Of a DNA stretch of 64,000 nt, positions 47,048 to 57,730 are shown piece by piece. This stretch comes from Neoechinorhynchus agilis. Lineage: Eukaryota > Acanthocephala. Within the stretch, counting starts at the first letter, position 1, and the number at the start of each line of letters is the position of its first letter. The translations under genes and the position numbers were made by a program. Below the pieces are notes generated by a model that was not told the origin of the DNA, did no database searches, and worked only from the letters and a program-made list of their open reading frames with translations. The DNA is taken from NCBI GenBank assembly GCA_051530055.1, contig CM121341.1, positions 17,298,001 through 17,362,000 on the forward strand, read 5' to 3'.

Positions 47048-47749
47048 ATGATGAGTTGACAAAACCTTTTATAAATAATTCACTTTCTTGTACAAATCTC
47101 AGATGTTGGATTGCAAACGATAACTCATTTTACTTGCTGCTGGAAAGATATACACGTTTTAAAAGATTACCTAGCTTTTGGAGCTCAATAAGAAAACCTT
47201 AATTGCATAACATCTATTGCATCGTCTCATAATCGTTATTTGTTTCATGATTTTCTCAATAATGATTTTGTTTGTTTTAAAAATTGCATTATGCGATAAA
47301 CTAAGTTCCCATTTGTTTGTCGAAGGTCCTAGAATTCGATAAATCACAAATTATAAAATACTCATTCGTTGATACTTACATTATCGTTCATAATTAAATA
47401 TTACCAAACTAACTTATTGTTCTTAAAATATTTCGATACCGTTTAAAGATAAGGTTCCACTAAGGCGAATTCGATCAATAAGATTTAACACATTTTTCAG
47501 ATGTAAAATGTTAACTAGTTTTATTGACCATAAATGTGTTTTTCTATCTGAGATTTGCAATCATGATCCTAAGAAATATGCATTAAAAAAATCTTGGCAG
47601 AGTCTAAAGTGAAATTGGATACACGTAACACATTAAAATGAAGTGCTGTACAAGGAAAGTATTTTTGCATCGACTTTACGAGATCAAAAAAAATTTCTAA
47701 TTATGGTACTCTATTTTTTGTGAAGATTGGTCAGCCGGTAATTTATATC

Positions 47750-48010
47750 TATGTGTGGCCTATTATGACACGGCTGTTACTTTTTGGGCACACCGCCCAA
47801 CGAACTAGTTCAGAGTAGTAATTCAATTACTCAAAGCACTGAACCATCCGGTACGAGTTTGTACATTCCTTTGGATCCTCAGATACCTCCGGGATGCGGG
47901 ACTCATCAGTGAGTTTCCTCCCTTCAGCGGTATTTCGTCCCTTTGGTTGTGCGTCATTGGTGGTAACGGATTCGAACCACTAGACCCTTAATCGGGATCA
48001 CGGGCATGTC
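47750..48010 (-). repeat. Possible tRNA-derived SINE fragment
   Basis: On the minus strand GGTTCGAATCC (near 47977-47967) is a perfect polymerase III B box, and just upstream of it GATCCCGATTAAGGGTC can form an anticodon-like stem. A full cloverleaf is not visible. The block is GC-richer than its surroundings, as SINE copies often are. No second copy is seen in this window. Confidence 0.3.
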
Positions 48011-48343
48011 ATTAAATATAGGTTTTCCTTGCCATAGTTAACCTTGATTCGGTGAAAATTTTCAGCAGCATCAATCTTGCATAATATTTGTCAGCATTTT
48101 TTCCTGGTGGGTGGGCCTATTGTTATAATGTTTGTTCAGAGTCGCACTCTGCTTTATTGCATACAAAAATTTAATCAAACATTCTCAATTTTTTTAGGAT
48201 TGATGGCTATCCTTATGATAAATTTGATTTTATATACGTCTCCTAAATTTCCGAAATGTTAAAAATACAGAGTATTTTACGGTTTCTGAATGAACTGCGC
48301 TATACCGCACGTGGTCACCTTATTAAGAAGCTATCATATTTGT

Positions 48344-49813
48344 TCACGTGTAAGCGTTAAAAGCGCGTTCGTGTTCCTCGGATGTGAAAATCCTTACAAA
48401 AGGTATCTTTACAACGCTTTCAAAGCCTTCATCGATTGTTGGTTCTAAATACCTTGATTTAAAGGTATTAAACGCCACCAATGGAACAACGGATCGATTA
48501 GTTCCATAAGGGTCACCAACTATAATCCTCACATGATTTAGATGTTCACATAACTCACGTGGTGTCGACATGACAAACGCTCGTATGGGTACTTTGCACT
48601 CTCGTGCTAAATCTACGAACACTTTTCTGGACGCTTTGTCGGGATTTGTGTTATCTATAACGACTGACTTTCCAGCTTTTAAAGATAGCTTTGCCGCCTA
48701 ATGAACTTTTTATTAGAAAGTAGAAACGAAGGAAAAAGTCACCTTTAGACAAGATTTAGCCGTTGATCCACCAAGGATATCGCGCGAGATTATAGTATAT
48801 TTGGTTAAAAATGTCTTTGCAAAACTGCTTTTTCCCGAAGCCGGTGAACCGCACATAAGAATTATTTCTTGATTTGGTAAATGGGATATCTTCAAAAAAC
48901 GAAGTAAATGAAATCAGTAATGAAATTAATTATCTTACCAGTTTATGAACGTCGGACTCAGTTACACTTTTGTCGATATGGACACTAGGATGTTTGATGT
49001 CTGCCCAATCGAATGGAAAGGGTAGCTGGTTAAGAAAATATTCCTCTGGTGTGAAGAAACCTTAGAGACAATTATTTAGCGATTTTAAAAGAACCGTCGG
49101 AAGCTTACCAATATCAATGTTCTTTGAAAATTTTCTATCAGAACAACTAAAATCTTTCTTCTTCCCAGGAGCCCAATTGGCTGGTCGACCAGCAGCATCA
49201 CCAACGTAAAAGCTTAATGTTTTGTCTACCGGAAGTTTAATAAAGTCCACATATATTTCCCACATTCTCGTCAACGGTTTTCTATGTGCCGTCCGTTTAA
49301 GAGAAAAAAATACCTTGTAAAATTAGCGAATAAATTCATGTCTAAAACCCAAAAATGCTTACTGGAAACTCAAAGCCCAGCATGTGCATAATTCGCTCCA
49401 TTTTAAATTTCAAATCAGATATCTTCACATCTGCAGAAACTTTAGTTCCTCCTTGATTGCTGAAAATCACTATCTGATGATCGGATTTGATAAAATTAAG
49501 TTTACGAGGAACTTCATCACTCCACCATTTCCAGTCACCACGATCTGTGAAGAAATTTAGAAAATGATACTAACTCGGATCCGATTTTACCTTTTGGGAA
49601 CTTCAGCCCGGATGCGGTATTAATGAGTGTACCGTCAAGGTCAAAGGCAGCCATTTTTGATAAACATAAATCACATTCCCGGGGTATGAAAAAGAGAACT
49701 TCCACATCTTCCGGTTTCGCACCAAGAGGAAGGCATTGCCACTGTGTTGTTATCTTCTTTGTGGGCGCTTCATTACTTGATTTTTCCTTAAGTCTTAATG
49801 AGCGTTTTGGCAT
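48344..49813 (-). CDS. PNKP: Bifunctional polynucleotide kinase 3'-phosphatase
   Basis: Restores 5'-phosphate and 3'-OH ends in DNA strand-break repair. Seven short exons joined by GT-AG introns of about 45-60 nt. In order: MPKRSLRLKEKSS start; phosphatase motif AAFDLDGTLINTASGLKFP (DxDGT); VIFSNQGG; RKPLTRMWEIY; FYVGDAAGRPANWAPGKKKD; FFTPEEYFL; kinase P-loop LMCGSPASGKSSF; SVVIDNTNPD; KVFVDLARECKVPIRAFV; and RYLEPTIDEGFESVVKIPF at the end. All catalytic motifs are present. The N-terminal FHA domain of vertebrate PNKP, which docks XRCC1/XRCC4, is absent: only about 25 residues precede the phosphatase, as in several invertebrate and fungal enzymes. About 400 residues. Confidence 0.93.
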
Positions 49814-49849
49814 CTTCAATGAGATCTTGCATTCAACCTAATTTTTAAG

Positions 49850-50690
49850 AGAGAACTCAGAAGTGGCGAGTACGAAGTTTTAAATCAACCAAAAGTATAT
49901 TGTTAGCTTTTAGAGGCAATCGGAATGCTCACAGTTTTTGTAAAAATATTCATATGTGGCTTAGTCATGGCGCGTCAATCTTTCGTGCTTAAAGATGCTG
50001 AGAGTACCCATAAAATGGATAAAAATTTATTTGATTAAAATCGCAAACATTCCCATTAAATATCATAGAGGAGAATAACAGTGAGACTTACAAGTGTATT
50101 TTTGGAGTTATCTAAGCAAACTCACCACATAGCTCATTAAAGGGTAAGTGCTAAAGATGTTGAGAAGCAATCGTATGTTTTTATATGGATGCAGAAAATC
50201 TGATTGAAAATAATGCATGGTTGATTTCGATAAACTTGTTTGGCAGTTAAAGCTAAAAATTCAACGATGATTTTTCAGATATTTTGATTTTTATACAAAA
50301 TTTTGCGATTTTTGTGATATGAGGTTTGATGAGTCCAATCTTATTCCATCGGCTAATTTTTCCCAATATACAGTGTTTATGGCAAAGAAATGCGAAATTC
50401 GAAAGTACCATTTATTCATCATCTTAAGAATCAACATTTATATTCGTCGCTATTGAGGCACTGGCGTATTGCCATGGAAAATGGTACATTGATTTTACTC
50501 TAATTACGGAATAATTACTATTTTGCACAAGATAATTACTGCATAACGCAAATTAAATTTATCATAAAGACTTACAAAAAGCAGCTAAATATTCGTATCC
50601 TTGATCGATATAAGTATTGGAAATTGAGAGTTGCCAAAATTACTTGCTTTAAAACGCGTCTTTGTACTCCTTAGTTTTTCACTTCAATTT
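49850..50690. other. Intergenic, nothing recognised
   Basis: AT-rich DNA upstream of PNKP on its strand, presumably including its promoter. No exon, repeat or hairpin stands out. Confidence 0.5.
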
Positions 50691-50692
50691 CT

Positions 50693-50811
50693 ATTGCCGT
50701 CAACCTTGCGAATTTTCAAGGCCTCAGCCTCCTCAAACATTGTTTTGTGAGGAAAAAACAATGCTTGAGAAGGAGGCTGAGGCCTTGAAAATTCGCAAGG
50801 TTGACGGCAAT
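50693..50811. repeat. Near-perfect 119-bp palindrome
   Basis: The left arm ATTGCCGTCAACCTTGCGAA...GGCCTCAGCCTCCT and right arm AGGAGGCTGAGGCC...GCAAGGTTGACGGCAAT match exactly over about 41 bp, with further pairing (CATTGTTT/AAACAATG) around a ~10-nt loop. Such identity implies a recent fold-back duplication. The right arm continues into an open frame that looks coding. Confidence 0.9.
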
Positions 50812-50916
50812 AAAACTCGAGTGTGTTACGATTCGCCATTGAGAATACATATCCACTCGAAGGAACAACTGGAACAAACTGATTATGAACCCGATGGGAT
50901 TCGCATAACGTCTTGA
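50776..50916 (+). pseudogene. Coding-like fragment beside the palindrome
   Basis: Frame reading EKEAEALKIRKVDGNKTRVC and then DSPLRIHIHSKEQLEQTDYE to a stop. Composition is like real protein (charged, helical) and not like the AT-rich surroundings. There is no upstream exon I can attach. It may be a last exon or a captured gene piece. The product is not recognised. Confidence 0.3.
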
Positions 50917-51405
50917 ATGAAAAATCATTTACAGTGTGAAGATCTAAATAACATTTCTAATGAAGTTGACAAATCCCGTTTTTTAAATTTATAAAAATTT
51001 GTGGGCAACAGTCATCAAATTGTTCGATTTTATAACGGATCCCTGACTTCCGAAGTACAAAAAAATCCCAACGTTACTCTACTTTTTTATCATTACACTT
51101 AAAAAAGAAACCATTTTCCAACAATCCATTAAATCGCTTATGCTTAAAATTAACGATTAATAATTCTTGATGTACTTTAATCGCTCCTTCGCTTAACAAA
51201 ATATTTAACGAAAGAAAAAAACGCAGATTAAAAAGATTTTGTGTTTTTATCGTTACGAACTAAGATTTAATTCCAATACTTTAAAAGTGATATGCCCCTG
51301 CACCTTCGATTTTTGAATTTAATGCGCTAAATGATTAAAAAAGACGCATGAATGTTTATACACTCAAAAATTTGTTGTAAAGATGTTCACCATTTACCTT
51401 TTTAA

Positions 51406-51556
51406 AGCGAATTACAATAATTGATTGATTTATTTGATAATTTTCGTCTTCAGTCTATTGCTTGTAAGTTTTTTTAATTTACAAGCAATGGGCTCAAGAA
51501 GGCCAACGCGAAGGCCGAAAATTATCAAATCAATCAATCAATTATTATAATTCGCT
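51406..51556 (+). ncRNA. Hairpin element with degenerate hammerhead-ribozyme core, Penelope-related
   Basis: Outer arms AGCGAATTACAATAATTGAT...GATAATTTTCG and its complement at the right close a long stem. Inside are a second stem (TTGCTTGTAA/TTACAAGCAA), then CTCAAGA, a GGCC...GGCC stem, and GAAA leading into the outer stem; GTC follows the left outer arm. The order stem III-GTC-stem I-CUGANGA-stem II-GAAA is that of a hammerhead, with one core base differing (CTCA for CTGA). The same AGAAGGCCAACG..GAAAA block lies beside the Penelope domain at 59.27 kb (minus). Penelope-like elements are known to carry hammerheads. Confidence 0.45.
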
Positions 51557-51653
51557 ATCACAAATTAGTGTAGATTGTTTCAAAAATGTAAAATTTTTAA
51601 GTATATAATCTTTTTCCCCTTAAATTTTGATGGCCACACAAAAAGATTTAAGT

Positions 51654-51968
51654 TTAATAAGCTAACCCGCTCATTTGCCTTAAATGATGAACAATGTACT
51701 TGAATTGCTTAAAGTCAACACCGCTGCCCACGCCACGACCTACAAGGCGGAACAGCTCGTATACCATTTGTGGATCAACTCTTTCGGCTATTCCTAACTT
51801 GCGCAATCCATTCATCAATTCATCCACCATTAAATATCCGTCACCATTTTTATCAAGATGGCGAAATAACACCTTAAGCATCAAAAGTTTTAACATCTTA
51901 TTGGATGTGTAACTTTTCGAAAGAATAAGATGACATGTGATAAAACTCGTTTTCGGCTTATGAATCAC
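51654..51968 (-). CDS. EF-hand protein, C-terminal exon
   Basis: The last exon of a calcium-binding protein. An acceptor (TGATGCTTAAG) near 51865 would start the exon at VLFRHLDKNGDGYLMVDELM, a complete EF-hand loop (D-N-D-Y-V-E at ligand positions 1,3,5,7,9,12). A second, weaker helix-loop-helix follows (LFRLVGRGVGSGVDFKQFKY), with Gly-rich loop and D/F at the end. It ends HHLRQMSGLAY. Upstream exons are not identified; the ATP-Mg/Pi carrier (SCaMC) N-terminal domain and calmodulin-like proteins have similar layouts, but I cannot choose. Confidence 0.6.
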   Translation of the reverse strand: MIHKPKTSFITCHLILSKSYTSNKMLKLLMLKVLFRHLDKNGDGYLMVDELMNGLRKLGIAERVDPQMVYELFRLVGRGVGSGVDFKQFKYIVHHLRQMSGLAY

Positions 51969-52107
51969 AATGTGAGCGCATGATTAATCACTACATCGTG
52001 CCGTTCAACAAATCTAAAAAGCGCACATGTGAGTGTTGCGTCTGTGTAAATTTCTGATCGCATTTACGATTGATTGCCATCAGAAACACTACGAACGATT
52101 GTATTCC

Positions 52108-52689
52108 TAAGAGATATTGACCTAAAGTTCACATGGATACATTGTAGCCATTCCGGTTATCATTTCTAATGTATAACAAGGGAAAACGTTTACGACGAAT
52201 CAATATCACGATGTGGACCTAACAGATTTCGTGTTCCCGCGACATTCGCAAATGAGCAATTACGCATAATTTCCATGGTTTTATTGATTACGTCGACATG
52301 AAAGGCAACGGAATACAATGTGAATGATCGATTTACGCGTCGATTTGCATCGCTTTTCATTAAAACTTTGTTAAATGTTAAAACCTGTTTGTGCGGACTG
52401 TTGTAGAACCGAAAACGTGGTTTTATTTGCTAACGGAACCGCGAAAACGTTTCATGGTACAACGAACGATAACGGTTAGTAATCGATAATATAATTACAT
52501 TTATGATGTAGTCGAAACTAATCGATATCACACGGACACGAACACCACCGACCGACATGGGTTGAGTGGACGTAAATGCGCGAAATGAACATAATATTGT
52601 CGTTTTCTTCGATTGATTCTGAATTTAGCCTCACAATGTACTTTGGACTGAGCAGTCTTTTAAGAGTAAAAATATACTTTGTCATTATT
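52108..52689. repeat. Host tandem repeat unit carrying a solo LTR
   Basis: Segment X (52108-52398, TAAGAGATATTGACC to GTGCGGAC), a 135-bp LTR (52399-52533) and segment Y (52534-52689, CGGACACGAACACC to TCATTATTA). X recurs at 52689-52979 and 56906-57197, Y at 56750-56905 and partly at 57192-57265. The copies are almost identical. Confidence 0.85.
52399..52533 (-). mobile_element. Solo LTR of the same family
   Basis: 135 bp, nearly identical to the LTRs of the element at 52980-56749. It sits at the same point of the X-Y host repeat with the same CGGAC flanks. Confidence 0.88.
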
Positions 52690-52979
52690 AAGAGATATTG
52701 ACCTAAAGTTCACATGGATACATTGTAGCCATTCCGGTTATCATTTCTAATGTCTAACAAGGGAAAACGTTTACGACGAATCAATATCACGATGTGGACC
52801 TAACAGATTTCGTGTTCCCGCGACACTCGCAAATGAGCAATTACGCATAATTTCCATGGTTTTATTGATTACGCCGACATGAAAGGCAGCGGAATACAAT
52901 GTGAATGATCGATTTTCGCATCGATTTACATCGCTTTTCATTAAAACTTTGTTAAATGTTAAAACCTGTTTGTGCGGAC

Positions 52980-55900
52980 TGTTGTAGAACCGAAAACGTG
53001 GTTTTATTTAGCTAACGGAACCGCGAAAACGTTTCATGGTACAACGAACGATAACGGTTAGTAATCGATAATATAATTACATTTATGATGTAGTCGAAAC
53101 TAATCGATATCACAATCTTCCATCGTGTTCAATTGTTTCCCTGGTCTCCGGCAAGACCGTCTGACTTCTCACCCGTCTTCCATTATATACTTCGAGCCCA
53201 TTCGACTAGAATCCGAATCCAATCCAGTATAGTCATCCTGAGTGCCACGTTCTGGTATTTCAGTACTATTGTGCTTAGATCTTGATTCAGTAGTTTGAGA
53301 TTGAAGCACGTCATCACCAGTCGTTTGAGCGATATCCGACCCATACGGGGCTAGACGTTGGGTTGAAACGACGCCTTGTCGTCCATCAGCGTATTGGATC
53401 AACGAATGCATTTCGCCTCCACTTATTAGAGTTACTTCATCCACTTCATTCTCGTACTTGGACTTTCTGTTTAGATTCTTGAGGTATGCCTTATCACTTG
53501 ATACAATCCAACTTGGTGGTGGCCGGGATGTCATATTCCTTCTTGGATAATTGAATATTCGTTCATGAGGCGTTTGCCCCGTACTGGTGCAGAGAAGTGT
53601 TCGTATTTTCGAGAGTGCCTCATGGAGGACCTGGGGCCATTTATTTAAAGGAAGATCTTGATCTGCAAGCAAGAGCTGGATGGTTTTCCACCCTGTTCCA
53701 TTGTAGCGTTCACACTGACCGTTGCCTTGCGCGTGGAACGCAGTCGTGTGACTGAGGCAAACGTTCTGTGCATTTAGCCATTCTCGAATATCCTTGCAGG
53801 TGAAAGAAGCTCCGCGGTGAGAGTGGACGTAATCAGGACATCCGAAAATTGCAAAGATTCGTGATAGACATAATTTAACGGTTTCAGTTGAGCAGTCTGT
53901 GCAAGCAAATGCGATTGGGAACCGCGAATATTCTTCTATGGCGACTAATAAATACCGCGGACCGCTTGCTGTGGACGGTAATGGACTTTTGAAGTCCACA
54001 AATATTCGTTCGAATGGTTTGGTGGCTTTGGTCAAATGTAGACCAGAAGATTTGTTCCAGCCTCCATCATAATATGCGTTCGTTTCTAATCTTTTTGAAT
54101 GTTTTTGATTGAGCATAAAGGATACTGATCTTTGATCCGTAATCACGACGAACGGACGGATTGCTAAGTAGTACCGCCAATGTTTTATTGCCTCGATAAG
54201 TGCGTACGCCTCCTTTTCCACTATGTGATATCGTTTTTCATGTATATTCAGTGTTTTGGAAAAAAATGCGACAGGTAGCCCATCCTGGAAAAGAGCGGCT
54301 CCAATTGCTTTTTCAGAAGCATCAGCTTCGAGTACGAATTGCTTATCCTCATCTATGCTATGCATGACAGCGTTTTTGATGTCTTTTTTCAAGGTATCAA
54401 TCAATATTGCAGTTTGTTCGCATAGAGGAAAATCCAAATTTTTGCACACCAGCGGTTCAATCCTTTTAGAGTAGCTCGGGATCCATTTACTATAATAGGC
54501 AAAAAATCCCATCAAGCGTTGTAGAGATGCTTTGTTGGTGGGTAGTACTATGTCATTTAGAGGCTTGAGACGATTTGGGTCCGGTCTTAGTTGGCCGTTA
54601 CCGATTTCGTAACCAAGTACCAGGATTCGTTCTACCCCATATACGCTTTTATCGTTATTGAATTTTAATCCTTTCTTGGCAGCAATATCTCGAAATTGTC
54701 ACTAGTTTTTATCATGCTCACTCTTCGTTTGTCCGCAAATAATGACATCATCGAGATATGCATACGTATTTGATAAATTGTTAGCTTCGGTGATATTATT
54801 CATATACCTCAGAAATGCGGATACTCCATTGGTAACGTCCATCGGGATTTCTGTAAAGCGGTAGAGCTCACCGCATGCTTCAAAAGAGGTATAGTCTCTC
54901 TCATGAGGGGCAATTGATACTTGATAATATGCATCTTCCAAGTCTAACCGGCTAAACACCTTATTTGTTGCTATTTTGTTGACGATCGTTTCGATACGTG
55001 GAAGAGGGTAAGCATCTAGATAAGTGAATTTGTTAATAGTTTGGCTAAAGTCTACAACGAGTATCTTTTTTCCATTTTCGTTGTTAACCACGAGGACATG
55101 TGCCCTCCATGGTGAATCGGATTTTTCGATTATACCATTTTTAAGCATACGATCGATCTCGGATTTAATAAAGATGATGTCGCGTTGATTGTAGCATCGG
55201 GATCGAGTTGCGATCGGTTTACAGTCGGCGGAAAGATTATTGAACAAACAAGGAGCAAAATCAGATTCTGTTGTCGACTCTTGATCACGTACAGGAATAA
55301 GTAACGCAGCTAGATTCAGTTCGATTGGCGGCTCACTGCCTGACATTCTCAAGCGGAACTCTGTGCAGTCTTAAAAACGGCAATCCAAGAACTAAGTCGC
55401 TGCAAATATCAGTCAACACGTATAGTTTCACGCGAATGTACATCGTTCCGTCGTATCGAATATCGGCCCTAACCTTGCCCAGAGTTCTCCTTGTAGTGTT
55501 ACCAGAGGCTAACGAAACGTTTGAGTAAGACGGTTCCATAGATAACTGTAGCTTCTCGATAGCATTAAAATCGATGAAATTGAGGGAACTCCCAGTATCA
55601 AGCAAAGCAGAGAAGGTTACATCTTGTATCAATACCGGAATCATGAGAGAATAATCCTTTATCGAACTCTTATCCTTTTTAGTAGCAGCTAAGTAGACCG
55701 AAGACAAGTTAGCGTTGTTACCTTTTTTTGACCGATACATTCTCGCGAAGTGTCCGAGTTTTTGACACTTATAGCACTGTACTTCGGCGGCAGGGCATAA
55801 TTTGTGAGGATGTCGTTTCCTCCCACAAAAATAGCAAACTGACGTACGATTGAATTATTCGAGCCTGCTATCATGTTCTCTATTTATCGCGTTCAATGAT

Positions 55901-56749
55901 TGCAATTTATCGTCATATTCGTCAGTTCGTATTCGCCTGCATTTAAACGGATCGTTTCTATGGTCGCTTTCGTCGATTTGTACTTTCATTCACCTAAGAG
56001 GATCGCTGCTATGATTGCCGAAGTGCTCCATACTTTCAAACGCATACTGAACGCTCTTGGCGATCTCAATCGTTTTGCACAGTGTCAGTTCTTCACATTC
56101 GAGCAATCTCTGACGTATTCTGTTTGATTGGAGACCTGCGATAAAAGTCTCGTATATAATCTGATTTTGCTTCTTCGGCGCTGACGATTTTGAAGGAACA
56201 GTCTTTGGCAATCATCCCTAATGCTTGAACGTATTGATCTATGCTCTCATTTTCCAACTGTCGTCTTGTCGATAACAAGTGCCTAGGTAGAATTTCGTTA
56301 GGCTTCTTCAAAAAGAGTTTCTCAATCGTCTCAAAAGCCTGATCAAAGTCTTCGAATTCTTCAATAAGCTCATAAACATCAGGTCCTATGTGAGCGCAGA
56401 GTATTTCCATCCTATCACTCTTGTCCGCAAGTTTCTTTATTGTGTACTCGAAATTCCGTTTCCAAAGTCGGAACTTTTTTCTTGCGTCCTCCTGGTGAGG
56501 TAGAATATTCAACCATTCGGTTTTGAAACTAGGATGCACAGCTTGCGGTTGACTGTCTTCGACTGAGCCAGTTTTTGTCGACAGAATTTCCTGATGATCC
56601 ATCGTTAGCTAAATAAATTGTTGTAGAACCGAAAACGTGGTTTTAGCTAACGGAACCGCGAAAACGTTTCATGGTACAACGAACGATAACGGTTAGTAAT
56701 CGATAATATAATTACATTTATGATGTAGTCGAAACTAATCGATATCACA
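52980..56749 (-). mobile_element. Ty3/gypsy-type LTR retrotransposon, fossil
   Basis: A full-length but broken LTR element read from right to left. LTRs are 56619-56749 (5') and 52980-53114 (3'), 131-135 bp, beginning TGTGATATCG and ending CTACAACA, with 5-bp target duplication CGGAC on both sides. Parts in order: gag from 56602, a CCHC zinc knuckle (CYKCQKLGHFAR) near 55770, protease with LLDTGSS near 55610, reverse transcriptase with YLDDVI near 54745, RNase H with VLEADASE near 54330, and integrase to about 53500. The order RT-RNase H-integrase marks Ty3/gypsy and excludes Copia. No envelope gene is seen. The coding part is split over roughly four frame segments. Near-identical LTRs suggest a fairly recent insertion. 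No tRNA-type primer site (TGG...) follows the 5' LTR. Confidence 0.92.
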
Positions 56750-57265
56750 CGGACACGAACACCACCGACCGACATGAGTTGAGTCGACGTAAATGCGCGA
56801 AATGAACATAATATTGTCGTTTTCTTCGATTGATTCTGAATTTAGCCTCACAATGTACTTTGGACTGAGCAGTCTTTTAAGAGTAAAAATATACTTTGTC
56901 ATTATTAAGAGATATTGACCTAAAGTTCACATGGATACATTGTAGCCATTCCGGTTATCATTTCTAATGTCTAACAAGGGAAAACGTTTACGACGAATCA
57001 ATATCACGATGTGGACCTAACAGATTTCGTGTTCTCGCGACACTCGCAAATGAGCAATTACGCATAATTTCCATGGTTTTATTGATTACGCCGACATGAA
57101 AGGCAGCGGAATACAATGTGAATGATCGATTTTCGCATCGATTTACATCGCTTTTCATTAAAACTTTGTTAAATGTTAAAACCTGTTTGTGCGGACACGA
57201 ATACCACCGACCAACACGAGTTGAGTCGACCCAAATACGGAAAATGAACATAAGATTGGCGTTTT
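56750..57265. repeat. Host repeat, right side, with an unoccupied insertion site
   Basis: Y copy (56750-56905), X copy (56906-57197), then the start of a further, more diverged Y (ACGAATACCACCGACCAACA). At 57192-57196 the sequence GTGCGGACACGAA passes from X to Y without any LTR and so shows the original target. Confidence 0.85.
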
Positions 57266-57379
57266 CAAGGATGCACAGTGTTCTTGAAAGTTGGAATGTA
57301 CTTTACAAGATGGACACTGGCTTAGAATTGGAATTTTGTTGAAAATAAAGTATTCTTTCAAAGGATCCTGATGTATTCG

Positions 57380-57500
57380 TGCCGGCAAACGAACCCTTCG
57401 ACGGCTTTTTAACCTCTCTATCCGAAATCCTAAACTGAGCTCTTCGCTCCATCATCCCCGAGCTCATCGACTCTCTTAACCATATTATATATCGTAGCCA
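57380..57500 (+). mobile_element. Short LINE fragment
   Basis: AACCCTTCGACGGCTTTTTA and the following ATCCGAAATCCTAAACTGAG, GAGCTCATCG, CCATATTATATATCGTAGC parallel 30075-30195 of the LINE at 29.9 kb. Truncated at both ends. Confidence 0.55.
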
Positions 57501-57504
57501 TCCT

Positions 57505-57730
57505 CTGGACATCGTCGACCGTCATCCTCTGGATCCGACATCCACACCGGATCCGTCATCCACTTCGGATCCAACATCCATTCCGGGTCACTCATCCGAA
57601 CCGGATCCGTCATCCACTCCGGATCCAAAATCTATTCCGGATCAATCATCCAAACCGGATCCGTAATCCACCATGGATTCGACATCCACCCCGGATCCGT
57701 CATTCTCTCCGAATCCGTCATCCACTCTAA
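57505..57730. repeat. Minisatellite, ~18-bp unit TCATCCACTCCGGATCCG
   Basis: About twelve imperfect copies of an ATCC-(A/C)(C/A)-(T/C)CCGGATCC type unit. Many copies contain BamHI-like GGATCC. The unit is not present in the other LINE copies. Just downstream, CCAGAGGTATGTGGGTCCTC and AAATAAATAAAACGTGTTGT match (in complement) 62838-62895, the LINE 3' end. Confidence 0.85.

Larger units (their letters stand above)
46227..48343. other. Mostly gene-free; one possible small gene and a SINE-like patch
   Basis: A 136-codon frame at 46637-47047 (+), starting MISTLHSDNINDPSLAMSSQ and containing a Cys/Ser-rich middle, is unusually long for this DNA but has no recognised family. At 47750-48010 a more GC-rich block carries a tRNA-like motif. 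The rest is AT-rich with nothing seen. Confidence 0.4.

Noticed and set aside
51421-51545. Rho-independent-type terminator or CRISPR-like hairpin
   Set aside because: The context is eukaryotic and only one hairpin is present, with a Penelope-related core.
52980-56749. Endogenous retrovirus with envelope
   Set aside because: Between integrase and the 3' LTR there is no room for, or trace of, an envelope frame; it is an LTR retrotransposon.
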